From positions 434,001-498,000 of the forward strand of contig SSNU01000155.1 of assembly GCA_012064415.1 (NCBI GenBank): a DNA stretch of 64,000 bases. Direction: 5' to 3'. The notes beneath the pieces are model-generated. The model saw only the letters and a program-made list of their open reading frames with translations, searched no databases and was not told the DNA's origin. Source of the stretch: Gyrodactylus bullatarudis. Taxonomy: Eukaryota > Platyhelminthes > Monogenea > Gyrodactylidea > Gyrodactylidae. Within the stretch, counting starts at the first letter, position 1, and each line of letters opens with the position of its first letter. Below are positions 49,801 to 61,543 of the stretch, one piece after another. The translations under genes and the position numbers were made by a program.

Positions 49801-51805
49801 TCTATTTCTGTGAGTGCGGATGTGGAAGTCTTGAAGAGAATTTGGGAAAAGAACTCAGTTTTGTTGTTTTTCTGTTGAGTTTTAGTCTCAAATTATAAAT
49901 ATTTTAATTAATATTAGTATTGAGAAGAGTGGTGTAGAATAAACTATATTCACTCACTTGTAAACAAACTCACAATGTAGTGAATTTTTGGTATTTTTTT
50001 AAGAACAAGACTGAAACTCAATTTCCTGATTCCATTGAGATGAAATAACAGAAATTATGCCTAAAAATAGTAGTAATAATAATAATATTTCAACTGAAAA
50101 ATAATAAGTTTTCTTATGAAAACTTCCATCCTTCCCCCTCCCCTTCCCAGTATACACCATTGGCCCCTAATCCTGATGATGGAAAGAAACTAAATATTGT
50201 GGGCTAGGAAGAAAAACTTCTCTCGTAATAATTGACAGGTTAGTCTCCTCTATTAGTAAACTCTAAGGAACAACATTATAATTTCAAACGGACATACATA
50301 CATCCAAGAACAACACACAATGTTGAATCAAACGGATGAAAGAATAAAAGGGGAAAAGAAATAGAGGAGAAAAGATGGCTTGAAAATCATCAAGATTGTA
50401 ACAGAAGAAGTAGGACTACAATGAGTAGTGGTACACTATGGAAGAGGAAGCTGATCCTCCGGTTGTTTCTCTCTCTAATGTAAGACAACATAAAGAACCA
50501 ACTGGATATCGGATGATGGATAGGGTTGGGTTGGAAGGGGGTACATTGTTCCTGTTTATCTTTATATTTATACTTGATATAAAAAATTTTGACCTGTTTA
50601 CATTATGTAGTTGTTCTCAGAGTAATCTTTAATGGGAAAAATTTACTTACACCTCATTATGTCTAGGTCAGTGACTTTGAATGAGAAATGGGAAAATGAT
50701 TTCCTCATTTAATATTTTCTAACGAATAGATAAGAAATGAGACTAGTAATTACAAGTTGATACAATTCAGTTTCTCTTTTCTCTGGCTTAAGAGCATCCC
50801 GGACAATTGTCGGTGGACATAGAAATGAACAACTTTTGTGTAAAATAAGCTGAAACTACTCAAAAATCTCAATCAAAGTTCCCTCATTTGAAGTAAAATA
50901 ATGATAATAATGAGTACGTAAAAATGAGCAGGAGAGCCAGGCAGACTTGTAGAAGAATAAAGAGAATGAGTGGAAATTTCCAAGGACATTTCCTTGAGTT
51001 TTAGAGATTCTGTTGTTGATGTACTTGTAGATATATATTGCTTCTTACTTTTACTTGAAGAGTTATCACAAATAAAAAATTATTATTAGTTTAAGAGAGG
51101 ATTTCTCCCTTAACCAAAATACAAAAGCTAAAATTTGTCAATCAAACTCTCTAGAGGGGGATAAATCTCACACCTCACCCTTCACTCAGAAAAGGGAAAG
51201 ACTCTCTTTCTCCTGATTTTTGCAATATCTGGTTATCTTTTAAGTTGGTCACTTTTTTCTTGTTTTTATTAGAATGATACCATCACCAGATTGCATCATT
51301 AAAGAATTTGTTTATTCTCTATAATACTTTTTATTTAAAAAATACTATTATCTTGTGTTTAATTAAAATCTAACCCAAATTTTTAAATAAACAAACCATT
51401 TTCTCGCCTTCTCCAGGGAGTTTTACTACATTCAAATGGAAAAGTTTGCAAGAATGGCAATCGCCGATGGAGTCAGAAATGCTGATGAAATCCAAGTGAC
51501 AGTTGAATCAGAATTATATCGATCCCTAAACCTGCACTATAACCGAAATCAACAAATCGAGGTGAGAATTATTGAAATAAAAGTAATAATGAAAAGACCT
51601 TATTAAAATTTACTTCAAGGTACCAGAACAATTCCTATCGGTTGTTGAGGCAACCCTGAAAGAGTTCTACCTTGCCCTATCAACTGGCAAGGATAACGAA
51701 CAAAGTTGGAAGAAGCCCATCTACAAAATCATAGCCCGTCTAGATCAGCCCGTCCCGGAATTCTTCAAGTCTCCAAATTGGATGAGCCAGTTGACGGAGA
51801 ATTGA
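43814..51805 (+). CDS. pros: Prospero / PROX homeodomain transcription factor
   Basis: Divergent homeodomain plus Prospero domain factor controlling neural and other differentiation. Exons: 43814-44209, 44267-44995, 49455-49609, 51417-51561, 51620-51805; phases close to give 536 residues, shorter than fly Prospero (~1,400) or PROX1 (737). The first two exons are Ser/Asn/Gln-rich and unconserved. The C-terminal ~160 residues are almost canonical: [93 protein letters not shown]. The homeodomain is split by an intron after SNF. The 4.46-kb intron 44996-49454 and 1.81-kb intron 49610-51416 are by far the largest here and may hold enhancers; a further small exon in the first cannot be excluded. 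The start codon follows a splice acceptor by 2 nt, so a 5' non-coding exon is likely. Confidence 0.95.
46789..47170 (+). repeat. 306-bp unit with 76-bp direct repeat ends (retrozyme-like)
   Basis: Identical 76-bp copies at 46789-46864 and 47095-47170 flank 230 bp of unique DNA inside a prospero intron; the pattern is a 306-bp unit present 1.25 times. The unit contains the hammerhead-like core at 46963-47009. Animal retrozymes are non-coding tandem repeats of about this size carrying hammerheads. No ORF is present. A simple local duplication is an alternative. Confidence 0.85.
46963..47009 (+). ncRNA. Hammerhead-ribozyme-like motif (type I layout, stem II missing)
   Basis: Core CUGAUGA at 46969-46975 and GAAA at 46984-46987. 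Stem III is a hairpin from the palindrome 46987-47002 (A15.1 paired to U16.1). C at 47003 would be the cleavage nucleotide. Stem I pairs UAAGGU (46963-46968) with GCCUUA (47004-47009), six pairs including one G-U. The eight nucleotides in the stem II position, GAACCGAC, do not form a hairpin; instead ACCGAC (46978-46983) pairs perfectly with GUCGGU (46956-46961). So it is either a degenerate or an unusual pseudoknotted form; activity is unproven. Confidence 0.4.
49181..49198 (+). repeat. (GAT)6 microsatellite
   Basis: Six GAT units inside the first large prospero coding-region intron. There is no sign of function. Confidence 0.9.
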
Positions 51806-52361
51806 GAGAGAATGAAGAAAATAAACGTTTTCCATCCATTTGTCACTTGAAAACCATCGCGATTTGGATATGCCCGTTTAATTAAAGCTTGATTAAAAAC
51901 TGCTACTCACAAATGAAGAGGAAATTGTCTCGAATGTTACAAAGTTTCAATTAAATCTGACAACTTGAAGCTCTCTGAGAGAATTATCATTGATTGCATT
52001 ATGTAATGAAAAAATGAAAAAAAATATTTGTCATTGTGACCATCCAGAATTATGAGAATATATTTGTTTGAATTTTGTTTTTATTTCAATAATGGACTAT
52101 AACCTAGTATAAACCTGATTTCTCTCACATTCAAAAAAACACAGTATATGCAAACCATAATATATAAAAAATTATTGAATAATTTAAAAACAAAACATCA
52201 TGGATAGAATTTTATTATCTTCTTTTGAATGAAAAACAGTTATTATACTCTTGATTTGTAATATTACATGAATAAAAATATCACATTTAAAAAATAATAT
52301 ATTAATTTTATAAATAGTATTATATAGTTACTTTCGAGTAGCTTGGATATTATTTAAATCT
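51806..52361. other. Convergent 3' region, prospero and MEAK7
   Basis: 555 bp between the two stop codons, AT-rich, holding both 3' UTRs. AATAAA occurs shortly after the prospero stop. Nothing else was recognised. Confidence 0.55.
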
Positions 52362-53851
52362 CTAGTTGTTCTTCTTCTCGGGTTCGATCTGGTCTCGACC
52401 ACCTATCAAATCTGCATTGTTAGCACTAACTCCACCCAATTCAAGTAGTATACGATCCGGATTACTCTGCCAATCACTCGGATCAAGTTTCAACTTTCTG
52501 TTCTTTTCTTTGTCTACCTGAAGAAATAAAAATAATAATACTTCTCAGTCGATTAAGCGTTATAATATAAACTTACCATATCGCGTTTAGACTTTTGAAT
52601 TTCGTAAAAGTTGCTTAGATGCATTACTGCTCCAGCAGCCCAGACTTCAATGCCAGTGAGACTTTTCATCTCTCCTCCCATGACTGACATCTTGGAGAAG
52701 CCAGAATCCACTTCTAAAACTGGACTTATCAGAGGCTTAAGTCCGACAAGAAATCCCAACTTTGTTGTTTTAGTACTGAACTGACAATAGAAGATACCTT
52801 CATCTCTAGATGATGTTCCAGCTGTACAATGAAAACGATAATTATAAAACTAAACAAACTAATAATTTTATTCGTTTGGGGATAAACTTGAAATAGTCTG
52901 GCGTTTTCAGATCCAAAGAGCTTCCAGCTCTCTTTAAGACCTTCATCAAGGCCTATTAAGAAAGAATATTCATCTGACTCGAGGATCATAATCATTGGAC
53001 CGGCATAATCAAAACAAGCATCTCTTAATCTAAATAGAAAATTAGCATTTAAGCTACCAACGTATTTAAACTGAAGCCATTAAACTTGGATGAATAGAGA
53101 CAGTTTAGATGATTGACCTGTTCGATATTCAAAGGTGAGGCATTTTTTAACACAGTGTCTGCTCTTTTCTTAAAAATGGCTGGGAATGAGTTTATTATTA
53201 CCCATAAATGATCATTGTTAATAATGTAATCTTTGAAAGAATTAATTTAAAATAAGTTTTACCTTTTCCAGAGAACTGGGGATAGGAGGGAGCTACAATA
53301 CGGTCAGTCTCTAAAGAATATGTTATCAAAAAAGCAATATCATCTGTCATTTCAGGGAAATGTCGATTGAGATAAGAAGCAAGTCTGTCTTTCGCGAATG
53401 GTTTGACATCATTGCCAAATGAGTTTATCAAGCCACTAACCAAAGAATTTTTTAGTTTTTCGGACGTCTTACCGAATGAAGACCATCTGAGGAGTCTATC
53501 GATATCTTTAAAGATTGTGTAAAAAATTAACTAACGATCTGAGTTTATTAAATCATATGACAGAAGACCAAGAAAGTAACGAGTTTTACAAGTTTCGAAT
53601 TTGAGGTCTTCAATAATTCTTTCGTATTCATGCAGCATCATATCATTACCAGAAGCGTAATTTGTCCACAGACATTCGACAAGATCAAACATTGGTTCTG
53701 AGAATTTTGATCTAAAATCATCCTTTGTTATAGTTGCTACCCCATCCTAGAATAAATCAAGAGACCGAACCTTTTCCATAAAATTTGAGTAAATAATTTT
53801 TTTTGATTTGTCATAGAATTCAACTTCTTCAATACTATTCGTTAATCCCAT
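52362..53851 (-). CDS. MEAK7: MEAK7 / EAK-7-like TLDc-domain protein
   Basis: TLDc protein of the MEAK7 (TLDC1, EAK-7) type, a lysosomal mTOR-signalling factor in mammals. Exons on the minus strand: 53851-53771, 53746-53536, 53505-53263, 53230-53062, 53029-52860, 52821-52577, 52517-52362; phases close to give 424 residues (human 456). The N-terminus MGLTNS fits an N-myristoylation site, as in MEAK7 (MGNSRS). Residues 30-180 are helical and poorly conserved. The TLDc domain is visible: LNCLYSSKFNGFSLNTL, AGPMIMILESDEYSFLIGL, ENARLFQVYP and SLTGIEVWAAG. It is followed by an ILLELGGVSANN segment equivalent to ALLEISGHSRH of MEAK7. Introns are 24, 30, 32, 32, 38 and 59 nt. The glycine-rich TLDc loop is reduced. 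The start codon is 97 bp from the divergent Rab4 start. Confidence 0.8.
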
Positions 53852-53948
53852 TTTTAAATATCTTTTTGTATTTACACCACAACTATAACAAGAACATTTC
53901 AATTTACTTTTTGTTATGTTACTCTAATATTTTTGGTATTTATTTAAA

Positions 53949-54599
53949 ATGGACTCTTATGACCTACTCGTCAAGTTTTTGTTGATTGGCAATGCAGGGA
54001 CTGGTAAAACTTGTATCCTTAGATCTTTTCTTGGGAATAGTTTTAAAGAAAGCACACTACATACTATAGGAGTCGAATTTGGGACAAAAATGGTCATATG
54101 TAATGGGAAATCGGTAAAATTACAGATATGGGATACAGCTGGTCAAGAACGTTTTCAAAGTGTGACTAGATCATATTATAGAGGAGCAATGGGAGCTCTT
54201 ATTGTTTATGACGTGACAGATCGTGAATCATTCAATAAAGTTATTTCTTGGTTGACAGCAGCAAGATCTCTGGCAAACCCTGGATTAATCACAGTGTTAA
54301 TTGGAAATAAAGTAGATTTGCCTGAATCTGTGAGACAAGTTACTGAGGCTGAAGGCAGGCAGTTAGCAGCAGAAAATAACTTTTCAGCATTTATTGAGAC
54401 GTCGGCTAAGAATGGTATGAATATAAACGATGCCTTCAACCTGATTACAGAAAAAATTATTGCAGATTCAAATCTAACCTCAAAGAAGGAAATGCCACAA
54501 ATTAATGAATCAGCTGGAGGAAATTATTTCTCTCCACGAGATGTCTCCCGAATGCTCAATGAAAAATATTCTTCAAGAAGGAACTATTGTTCGTGTTAA
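53949..54599 (+). CDS. Rab4: Rab4 small GTPase
   Basis: Early/recycling endosome GTPase. Single exon, 216 residues. All G motifs are present: GNAGTGKT (P-loop), [10 protein letters not shown] (switch I with the effector Thr), [13 protein letters not shown] (switch II), GNKVD and [14 protein letters not shown] and the switch region [20 protein letters not shown] match Rab4 among Rabs. The C-terminus ends in CSC, a double-geranylgeranyl C-x-C site. The start codon lies just after a short AT-rich leader shared with divergent MEAK7. Lack of introns is notable among intron-containing neighbours. Confidence 0.95.
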   Translation: MDSYDLLVKFLLIGNAGTGKTCILRSFLGNSFKESTLHTIGVEFGTKMVICNGKSVKLQIWDTAGQERFQSVTRSYYRGAMGALIVYDVTDRESFNKVISWLTAARSLANPGLITVLIGNKVDLPESVRQVTEAEGRQLAAENNFSAFIETSAKNGMNINDAFNLITEKIIADSNLTSKKEMPQINESAGGNYFSPRDVSRMLNEKYSSRRNYCSC

Positions 54600-54765
54600 A
54601 AAAGAGACAATAATTTTAATTCTCTCATCAGTTCAATTTATTTAATAAGAATCATCCAAACAAGAAAACTTTTGTACATTTTTATATTCAACATTGGTTG
54701 TGGGCTGTATGTGCTTTTTAATGATAAACACTGTTTGTTAATCGGTGATACAAAATAAAGATAAG

Positions 54766-57169
54766 TTATGCTTTCCATCTGTAATGTAGGAAATAAAAAT
54801 GATTAATGAATCGGGTACATGGATGCTTAACAAAACTCACAACTTCAAGACTTTATCTTTACCACCGGAAGCAACAAATTGACCGCACGGACTCCAGTCA
54901 AGAGCGTAAACTGCATCTGCATGTCCTGGCAAATCATTGATTATGTGTCGTTTGCCTTGGAAGAAACCTCTTGAACTAATTTTTTCTATAAAAAATTAAT
55001 AAACTAGAATATTCCATTCCATTCTTATGTGTTTTAAATTACACATGAAATAAAACGATGCACTCCAAAGTCTGGATTCAGAGTTGAACAGAAATAGTGT
55101 ACTAGAAAAACCAGTGGTTATTTGCATAGGCAAGAGCTCGAAATTGATATCAAAAAAAAATAATAAAATTAGTAGTATAGTAACGTTATTATCGATTATG
55201 GGAATATTTAGTAAAATCATTAGTCATAGGGGAAAGGATTTTCTCAAATTTGAGGAAAAAATTAATTACTTTGTTTCTTTGGTATGGCATTGTCGGCAGT
55301 GATGATGGGATCGAGTGTTGGAAGTCTTTTAAATTTATTCTGACCAGCTACTACAGCCTCTTGACCCCCAGTGAGCATTTGTTGACTCCATTGACGACAT
55401 TCATTAGTAGACCAGACTTTGACTGTGCTATCTCGACTGCCGGAAACAACAAGACGACTGTCTGATGACCATACTACCAGATAAACTTCTTGAACATGAC
55501 CGAAAAGCGTAGCAAGAAATGTACCTCGAATGCCACACCATATTTTCACAGAGTGATCAAAGGAGGCACTAGCAATTAGACGACCATTTGGAGAGAACTT
55601 TACATCATTCACAACACCCATGTGACCAGTCATTCGTTCAACAATCGAAGAGCATAAATCTTTCGGCGAAGAATTTAATTTCCATAGGGATAGTGTATTA
55701 TCATCACTACATGCGACCAAACGTACAGGATCCTGGCCCTGGAAAATTATTGATATCAACCTCCTTGAAAATAGTTCAAACAATTCGAGTTTGACTGAAT
55801 ATTTTTTTCAAGAGAATTATACAATCATTTGTCAAGTGTATCGATAGTGTAACACTTTGAAATGAAAACAGTTTTGCATATTATCAATGAAACTCACTTT
55901 GACCGAATCGTATAGTTTTTTAGCAGCTTGTTGTCGTTCACTTTCTATTTAATGAATCAACTTGTAAGTAAATAATTTAACATATGTAAATTGAACACAC
56001 TTTTCTTTAATCGATCAACATGAGATTGCTTAACCAGGTTGGCAGGATCAAAGTAACCAGTTCGAATGACATAATCAGTAGAGAGAGCCAAACAATTGAT
56101 CCAATGACCATGGATTTGAAAAGATTTCTTGAATGAATTAGATAAAGTTTCTTACCTCCAGGAAAGTACTGCCAGGCTTAAATTTCCAAATTTTTATTGT
56201 TCTATCATGGCTTGAAGACAGGAGAAAGTCATCACCGGTCCATTTCAAACAGGTAACAGTGCTTTCATGGTCAGCCAAAACTTTATCGTATGCTCCGGTC
56301 ATGCAATCCCAAATAGTGATGGTTCCATCTTGGTGGGATGATGCCAAATATCTATGAAATTGATCATATTGAAAAAAGTTTTTTTTATTTATTTCACTCA
56401 CCTACAGTCTTGATCAAGATGTAGGGGGCGCCAGCAAAAGGAACGCATACATCGATTTTTCATAGATTGCACAGAAGAATTGGGCTTTACTAATTTATGA
56501 CGTAAAAATAATTCGCCAATGTTAAGACCTTTTGATTTCACATCTTCCTTGTCTAAATGTTCAGCTTTGACAACAGACCAAATACAAGTAACTCCTCCTT
56601 GACAACCGCTTGCTAGATTTTCACCATCAGGTGACCATGCCAAACACATGACAGCGGTCATATGAATATCTTTACATACTGTAGAGGGCAATTGAATACT
56701 CAGATCCCATAAGCGAACTGTTGCATCTCCAGACCCTGTAGCTAGCATTGAACCATCAGGAGAGAATTGTGTAATAAGGATGGCGGAGGTATGACCAGGT
56801 ATAGTGGCCGAACATCGTGAGACAGGCTGTACCTTGAAGCGAGACAACAATTGATATGTGATTTCAATGTGTGATTCAAAGTTTTCTTGTTCTTCTTTTG
56901 GATACTTTGCTCTAAATTGTGCAAGAGCAGTCTTTAAATCCTTCAGAATTTGCAAATCTTTAAGATAAAACTCCAATGGTTGGTCATCATCAATTTCCTA
57001 AAATCATAAAATATAGTTTTACATCATCGATGAGAGATTTTAAAATAGAATGAAGAGCTCCTAAGTCTGCATCGATTGGGATATGGATAGGGGTGCCTTT
57101 TGATTCTCCATCTTGATTCTTGAACTGGATGAATACATGAGATGTGGAATTATTGTTAGCATCACTCAT
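54766..57169 (-). CDS. NLE1: Notchless (NLE1) WD-repeat ribosome assembly factor
   Basis: Nuclear pre-60S assembly factor; its N-terminal ubiquitin-like NLE domain is a substrate for the Midasin/Rea1 remodelling machine. Exons on the minus strand: 57169-57023, 56997-56402, 56351-56156, 56127-56001, 55944-55898, 55738-55345, 54955-54841, 54778-54766; phases close to give 544 residues. The NLE domain (residues 1-100) includes PIDADLGALHS and EFYLKD. WD repeats follow: GHTSAILITQFSPDGSMLA, TAVMCLAWSPDGENLASG, ESTVTCLKWTGDDFLLSSS, GHMGVVNDVKFSPNGRLIAS, GHVQEVYLVVWSSDSRLVVS, GHADAVYALDWSPCGQFVAS, ending KVLKLWKA. The intron 54956-55344 was placed by phase; its borders are the least certain, and the insertion before it (around QQMLTGGQEAVV) is not seen in human NLE1. 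Introns of 25 and 28 nt are present. Confidence 0.95.
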
Positions 57170-57281
57170 AATTTTTATATTATAGAACAGTTAAAACAAA
57201 GGTTTTTCACGGCAATTACATTGTGTTCGTGTTGTAACTATCAAATTTATTGAAAATTATTTTCTGTTGAAAGATTTTTAA

Positions 57282-60199
57282 ATGAGTATACGATACAAGG
57301 AAGAATCAGATTTAAAAGCACATGTATTTCGTCATTCAGGCTTTGCAGCTTCACCTCACTATGATATAGCAATTATCTCACGAGAAACTTTATATATTTA
57401 TGTAAATAAGATCAGTTTTTAATTAAATAGTCACCTCTTCAATCAATATTATCTTTCAAATCCTCATCAGAAAATAAACTTCAGATTTCTAAAATTCCTG
57501 CTCCAGATTACAACTATCCTGCTAAGCTTTTGCTGCCCTCAAACGTTAATGAAAATTTTCGTAAATCAATTTATTTTTCACTGAGTTTAATCTAGATTCT
57601 AATTTGAATTTCGTAACAGAACTGTGTAATCGCCAAATATTTCTTCCTACAAACCAGTATGGTTGCAGTTACATGAATCAATGTCGTAAAATAACTTGGT
57701 CTCCTCTTTGCGTTGATTCATATCGTAATTCAATATTAGCCTTGGTTAACACAGATGGAGATGCATTTTTCTATAGAAAAAATCTATCTAATCAATTTAT
57801 TCAGTATATTTCATTCAGGAAAATATGGCTAACCCATTTATTCAAGAACGGTCGAAATGCTTCTGAATTGAAAAATACAAAAATGACAAAAAAGGGTCTC
57901 GATGAAACAGCTATCAATATGAATGCAAAAAGCGTTGTCTCTTACATGATGTTTCTTGAGGATTTTAAATTCATTGCGATTGAATTTCTTGATAGTTTTG
58001 TTCGAGTGAAGAAAGAATCTCATTTGCTGTTTGTTACTTTGTCAAAATCTGGCTTGATTACATTTTGGACAGCCCTACCCCCTCTGGTATCTCAATGCCA
58101 ACTAAATGTTATTTTAACTGACTCCAAAGATTCTAAAGTCTATGAAAATTCCATTATAAAAAAACATAAACAGTTGATCGATGTGAAAATCATACATTTA
58201 AACGAAAATGTTCTCATGCTTAGGGCCTACTCAAATGGAGAAATCTATTTATTCATTTACAAGATTTCAATTACAGATGCAAAGATGAACCTTGATTTGA
58301 TTAGTGAACAGTCTCTCATCTCCCAGCCCATAGCATTCGCATGTGTGACAACCTATCTCCTCTATTTGGACAAGAGGGAGCTTTATATATCATATAATAA
58401 TTTCATAATTAGAGTTTCTATTGACTTGGATCATTTCCAACATAATGTCTTAATCAGAGAATTGGACAATGTCATCCTCAATATAACTGGTATGCTGATA
58501 ATTTCTGGGGAACTTTTTGTCGTCGTTCAAGATGGAATGATTCTTAAAACTCCCCTTGATCAAAGTTAGTATATTTTATAGTTTTTCTAATCTCTTGAAT
58601 TCAGAATATTTTTCCAGAGTAATTGATCTAGTTCATTATAAATAATTATTTACATATAAAATGTATAGATTTGGACATGTGGCAAGTTATATTCAAATCA
58701 GATGAGCTGAGTGAAAACGATATAGCCTGTCGACAATTCTACGGAGTATTTAACCCGGGCTCTGATCTGTTCTTAAATTTTATTGCCGAGTGAGTTCCAA
58801 TCTAATGACCAATATCTTTCGATGATAAACCTCATCTTTAGACCTGATAATTTCCTGGAGGTTAACGCAACTAATGCTAGAAGTCGATTGCCCTCAAAGA
58901 TTATTCGAATTAGTCTCAAATCTGATGAGCAGCTCCTGACTAGAATTACAGAAATGCTACAAAAAGAAGACCCTCTCAATTCTCTCAGGGATGATCCTTC
59001 GAAAAAGTTGGATCTATTGAGTGAAATTTACTCTCGAATGGAGGATGGAAGTGAATACTTTGACGAGTTCATTCTGCAGACAATAGAAAAGGTTGACAAG
59101 CTAACACTCAGCCAACTAGTCAAACGGAAAATTGATTCTCTCCAAATTTACTGGTACGCAAATGCAATATTTTTTTTCCAAGATTACACTGAGAAAATAA
59201 TAAATGACTTCTTTTACTTTCCAGGTACTTTTGCCAATTCATCAACTTTCGCTTCAAGAGTAAGGTTAGTTAAAACTATCTGGTAGCAGGGATGTGTTTA
59301 ATCCCTTTGCACTTGTAAGATAATCTTTGGATTCTTAACAAAATTAACACAGACCCGCAAATGATTGAGAAGATTTCCTTGGTCAAATCATACCAAATTT
59401 TCTCAATTTTTCTTTCAGATTCAAGAGGAGGAAAGAATTCGTGAGAAAATTGAGTATGCCATTTGTCTTAATAGGAATGTTTACGCCCTCAAGATTTTTG
59501 CTGTCGACCAAGTCCAGGTTAATGCTGGAGGTAAGTTAAATTGGCAAGTTAATATTTGAATAAATAGCTCTATAGTTTTCCCTCACTAATAGATTGCCGT
59601 CTTATCTTGTCCCTTGCTTGCCTAATGTCTTCGATAAACAAGAATAATTCGGAAACCTGCCTCTTTAACAATCTGACAAAGGTACATCGTGAGGAAATAA
59701 AAAAGCTATCAGAAGAAACATTCCTCATAGCAGAGAAAATGATTCGAAAGAATTTTAAGAAAGGCAACGATATCACCTTGAATGACGAAGAGAAATGCCC
59801 CATTTGCAAAGAAGATATCCTTTTGTTTCTATTTTCTTTTTGTTCAGATTCATTTTCAATATTTTTTCCTTTACTCTCAAATCCTTTTTCCACTATGTAG
59901 ATCAGATATTCTAGAGATCTCTTGTTCCAAAGGACACCGATTCAGTGAGTATCATGATGAGTATAATGATAATAATCTTTATGCGGAACTCATGAAAATA
60001 TAAACTTTATGTTTTTCTTTCAGATCGATGTCCTCAGACCTCAATGATCCTCTTGAACAAACTCTTTAGTACCTGCAGTCAATGTTCTAGGGAATACTTA
60101 TCGCAGGAATTCGGTAAACCCAGTGAATGGCATTTCTTCGTTCGGAATCAAGTCTGCCTCTTTTGTCAGGTCCCTCTGATTTCTTACGCAGAGGAATGA
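57282..60199 (+). CDS. GTF3C4: TFIIIC 90-kDa subunit (GTF3C4-like)
   Basis: Probable GTF3C4/TFIIIC90, a WD-propeller subunit of the RNA polymerase III factor TFIIIC. Exons: 57282-57401, 57485-57560, 57596-58564, 58669-58789, 58842-59153, 59225-59264, 59419-59530, 59593-59824, 59901-59944, 60024-60199; phases close to give 733 residues (human 822). The N-terminal half is propeller-like, with RKITWSPLCVDSYRNSILAL matching the family's TSWSPMGCD...LLAAL segment. The C-terminal zinc-finger module is the best evidence: CPICKEDI, ISCSKGHRF, RCPQTSM, CSQCSREYL and VCLFCQVPL, in the order of the TFIIIC zinc-finger domain. The middle is poorly conserved. It starts 112 bp from the divergent Notchless start. 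Splice borders at 59154 and 59825 were chosen by phase. Confidence 0.82.
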
Positions 60200-60358
60200 A
60201 GATGTCAGATTCTTTATCTTCATTAATTTTATCTTTTCCACTTGTCTTATCCATCACAATAAATAAATGAAAAAATGTTGCATTAAAATTTTCCCTTTTC
60301 CACTATTCATACCACCTCTATTCAGCGGTAATGTTGATTTTCTTCTCCAGATTCTCTC

Positions 60359-61543
60359 ATGGATGTCTTTGTAGATCAGAATACCAAGTTGGCTAGATAT
60401 GAAAAGGTCTGCTATCTCGGCGAGGGCCAGTTTGCCAATGTCTTTTTAGCCAAAGATTTGAATCAAAATGGAGATTTGGTTGCAATTAAAAAAGTAAATT
60501 TACTTTATTCAAATTCTTTCGAATGAATTCTTAGTTGAATTTTAACCCCTTGATCTAATTCCCTTTCATAACTCTATTTATTCATAATTCAGATAAAGGC
60601 TGGTCCAAAATGGGTCATGGCGGATGGCCTGAATATATCAGCACTTCGCGAGATAAAACTCCTTCGGGAAATCGACCACGTCAATATTCTAACATTGCTG
60701 GATGTCTTTTCCCAAGACCAGGGTATCTGTTTAGTCTTCAAGTTTATGGAAGCTGATCTAGAAAAGTTAATTCGAGATCCGAATATTGTCCTGACACCAT
60801 CGCATATAAAAGCCTTATCTTTACAGGTAATTCGAGTATCTCTTCTCATGTACCCTCTTTTTTAGCTTCTCGTTGGTCTGGAATATTTGCACAAAAACTG
60901 GATCCTACATCGAGATCTTAAGCCAAATAACTTGTTCCTTTCGTCAGATGGTAAAGTGAAAATTGGCGACTTTGGCTTGGCTCGTCATTTTGCCCAGTCG
61001 CCCAGTGGACGTATGACCCATCAGGTAGCAACAATTTGGTATCGTGCTCCCGAACTCTTATTCGGTTCAACTCAATACGGAGTTGGCATCGATATGTGGG
61101 CAGTGGGGTGTATAATTGCCGAGTTTTTACTTCGTATGCCACTATTTCCCGGGGAGAATGATATTTCTCAGCTGGCCAAAATATTCGAAATAACAGGCAC
61201 ACCTGATGTTGATACTTGGCCGGATATTTCAAGATTACCACAGTACATTATGTTTCAACCTACACCAGGTGTTCCATTCACAAACATCTTTACAGCCGCT
61301 GGTGAGCCTTTACTGAAGCTACTCCGCAGTCTTCTCAGTTTGAATCCAGACCTTAGAGGCACTACAAGTGAAGCTTTATCTTCAACCTATTTCACAGTTC
61401 CTCCCTATCCCACGCCTGATGCACAACTACCAAAGCCAAAAGTTAGCAGTCTTGTCGCCGGATCCCTACAGCAGCACACGTATCAAAGAGAAATGGCAAA
61501 TCCCTATGATCCCACAGCTAGAAGAGATGAGAAAGTTGCCTAA
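60359..61543 (+). CDS. CDK7: Cyclin-dependent kinase 7 (CDK-activating kinase, TFIIH)
   Basis: Catalytic subunit of CAK and TFIIH; phosphorylates cell-cycle CDKs and the RNA polymerase II CTD. Exons 60359-60493, 60593-60826 and 60866-61543 give 348 residues (human 346). Full kinase core: LGEGQFANVFLAK, VAIKK, ALREIKLL (alpha-C glutamate; NISALREIKL follows the CDK7 NRTALREIKL pattern), HRDLKPNN, DFGLAR, APELLFG, DMWAVGC. The CDK7-specific stretch LVFKFMEADLEKLI and LTPSHIKALSL confirm the subtype. The T-loop keeps the activating threonine in THQVATIWYRAPE, but the next residue is Ile where the family has Arg. The stop of the TFIIIC gene is 159 bp upstream; a CTTCTCCAG acceptor-like site ends 8 nt before the ATG. 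AATAAA lies about 80 bp after the stop. Confidence 0.97.
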
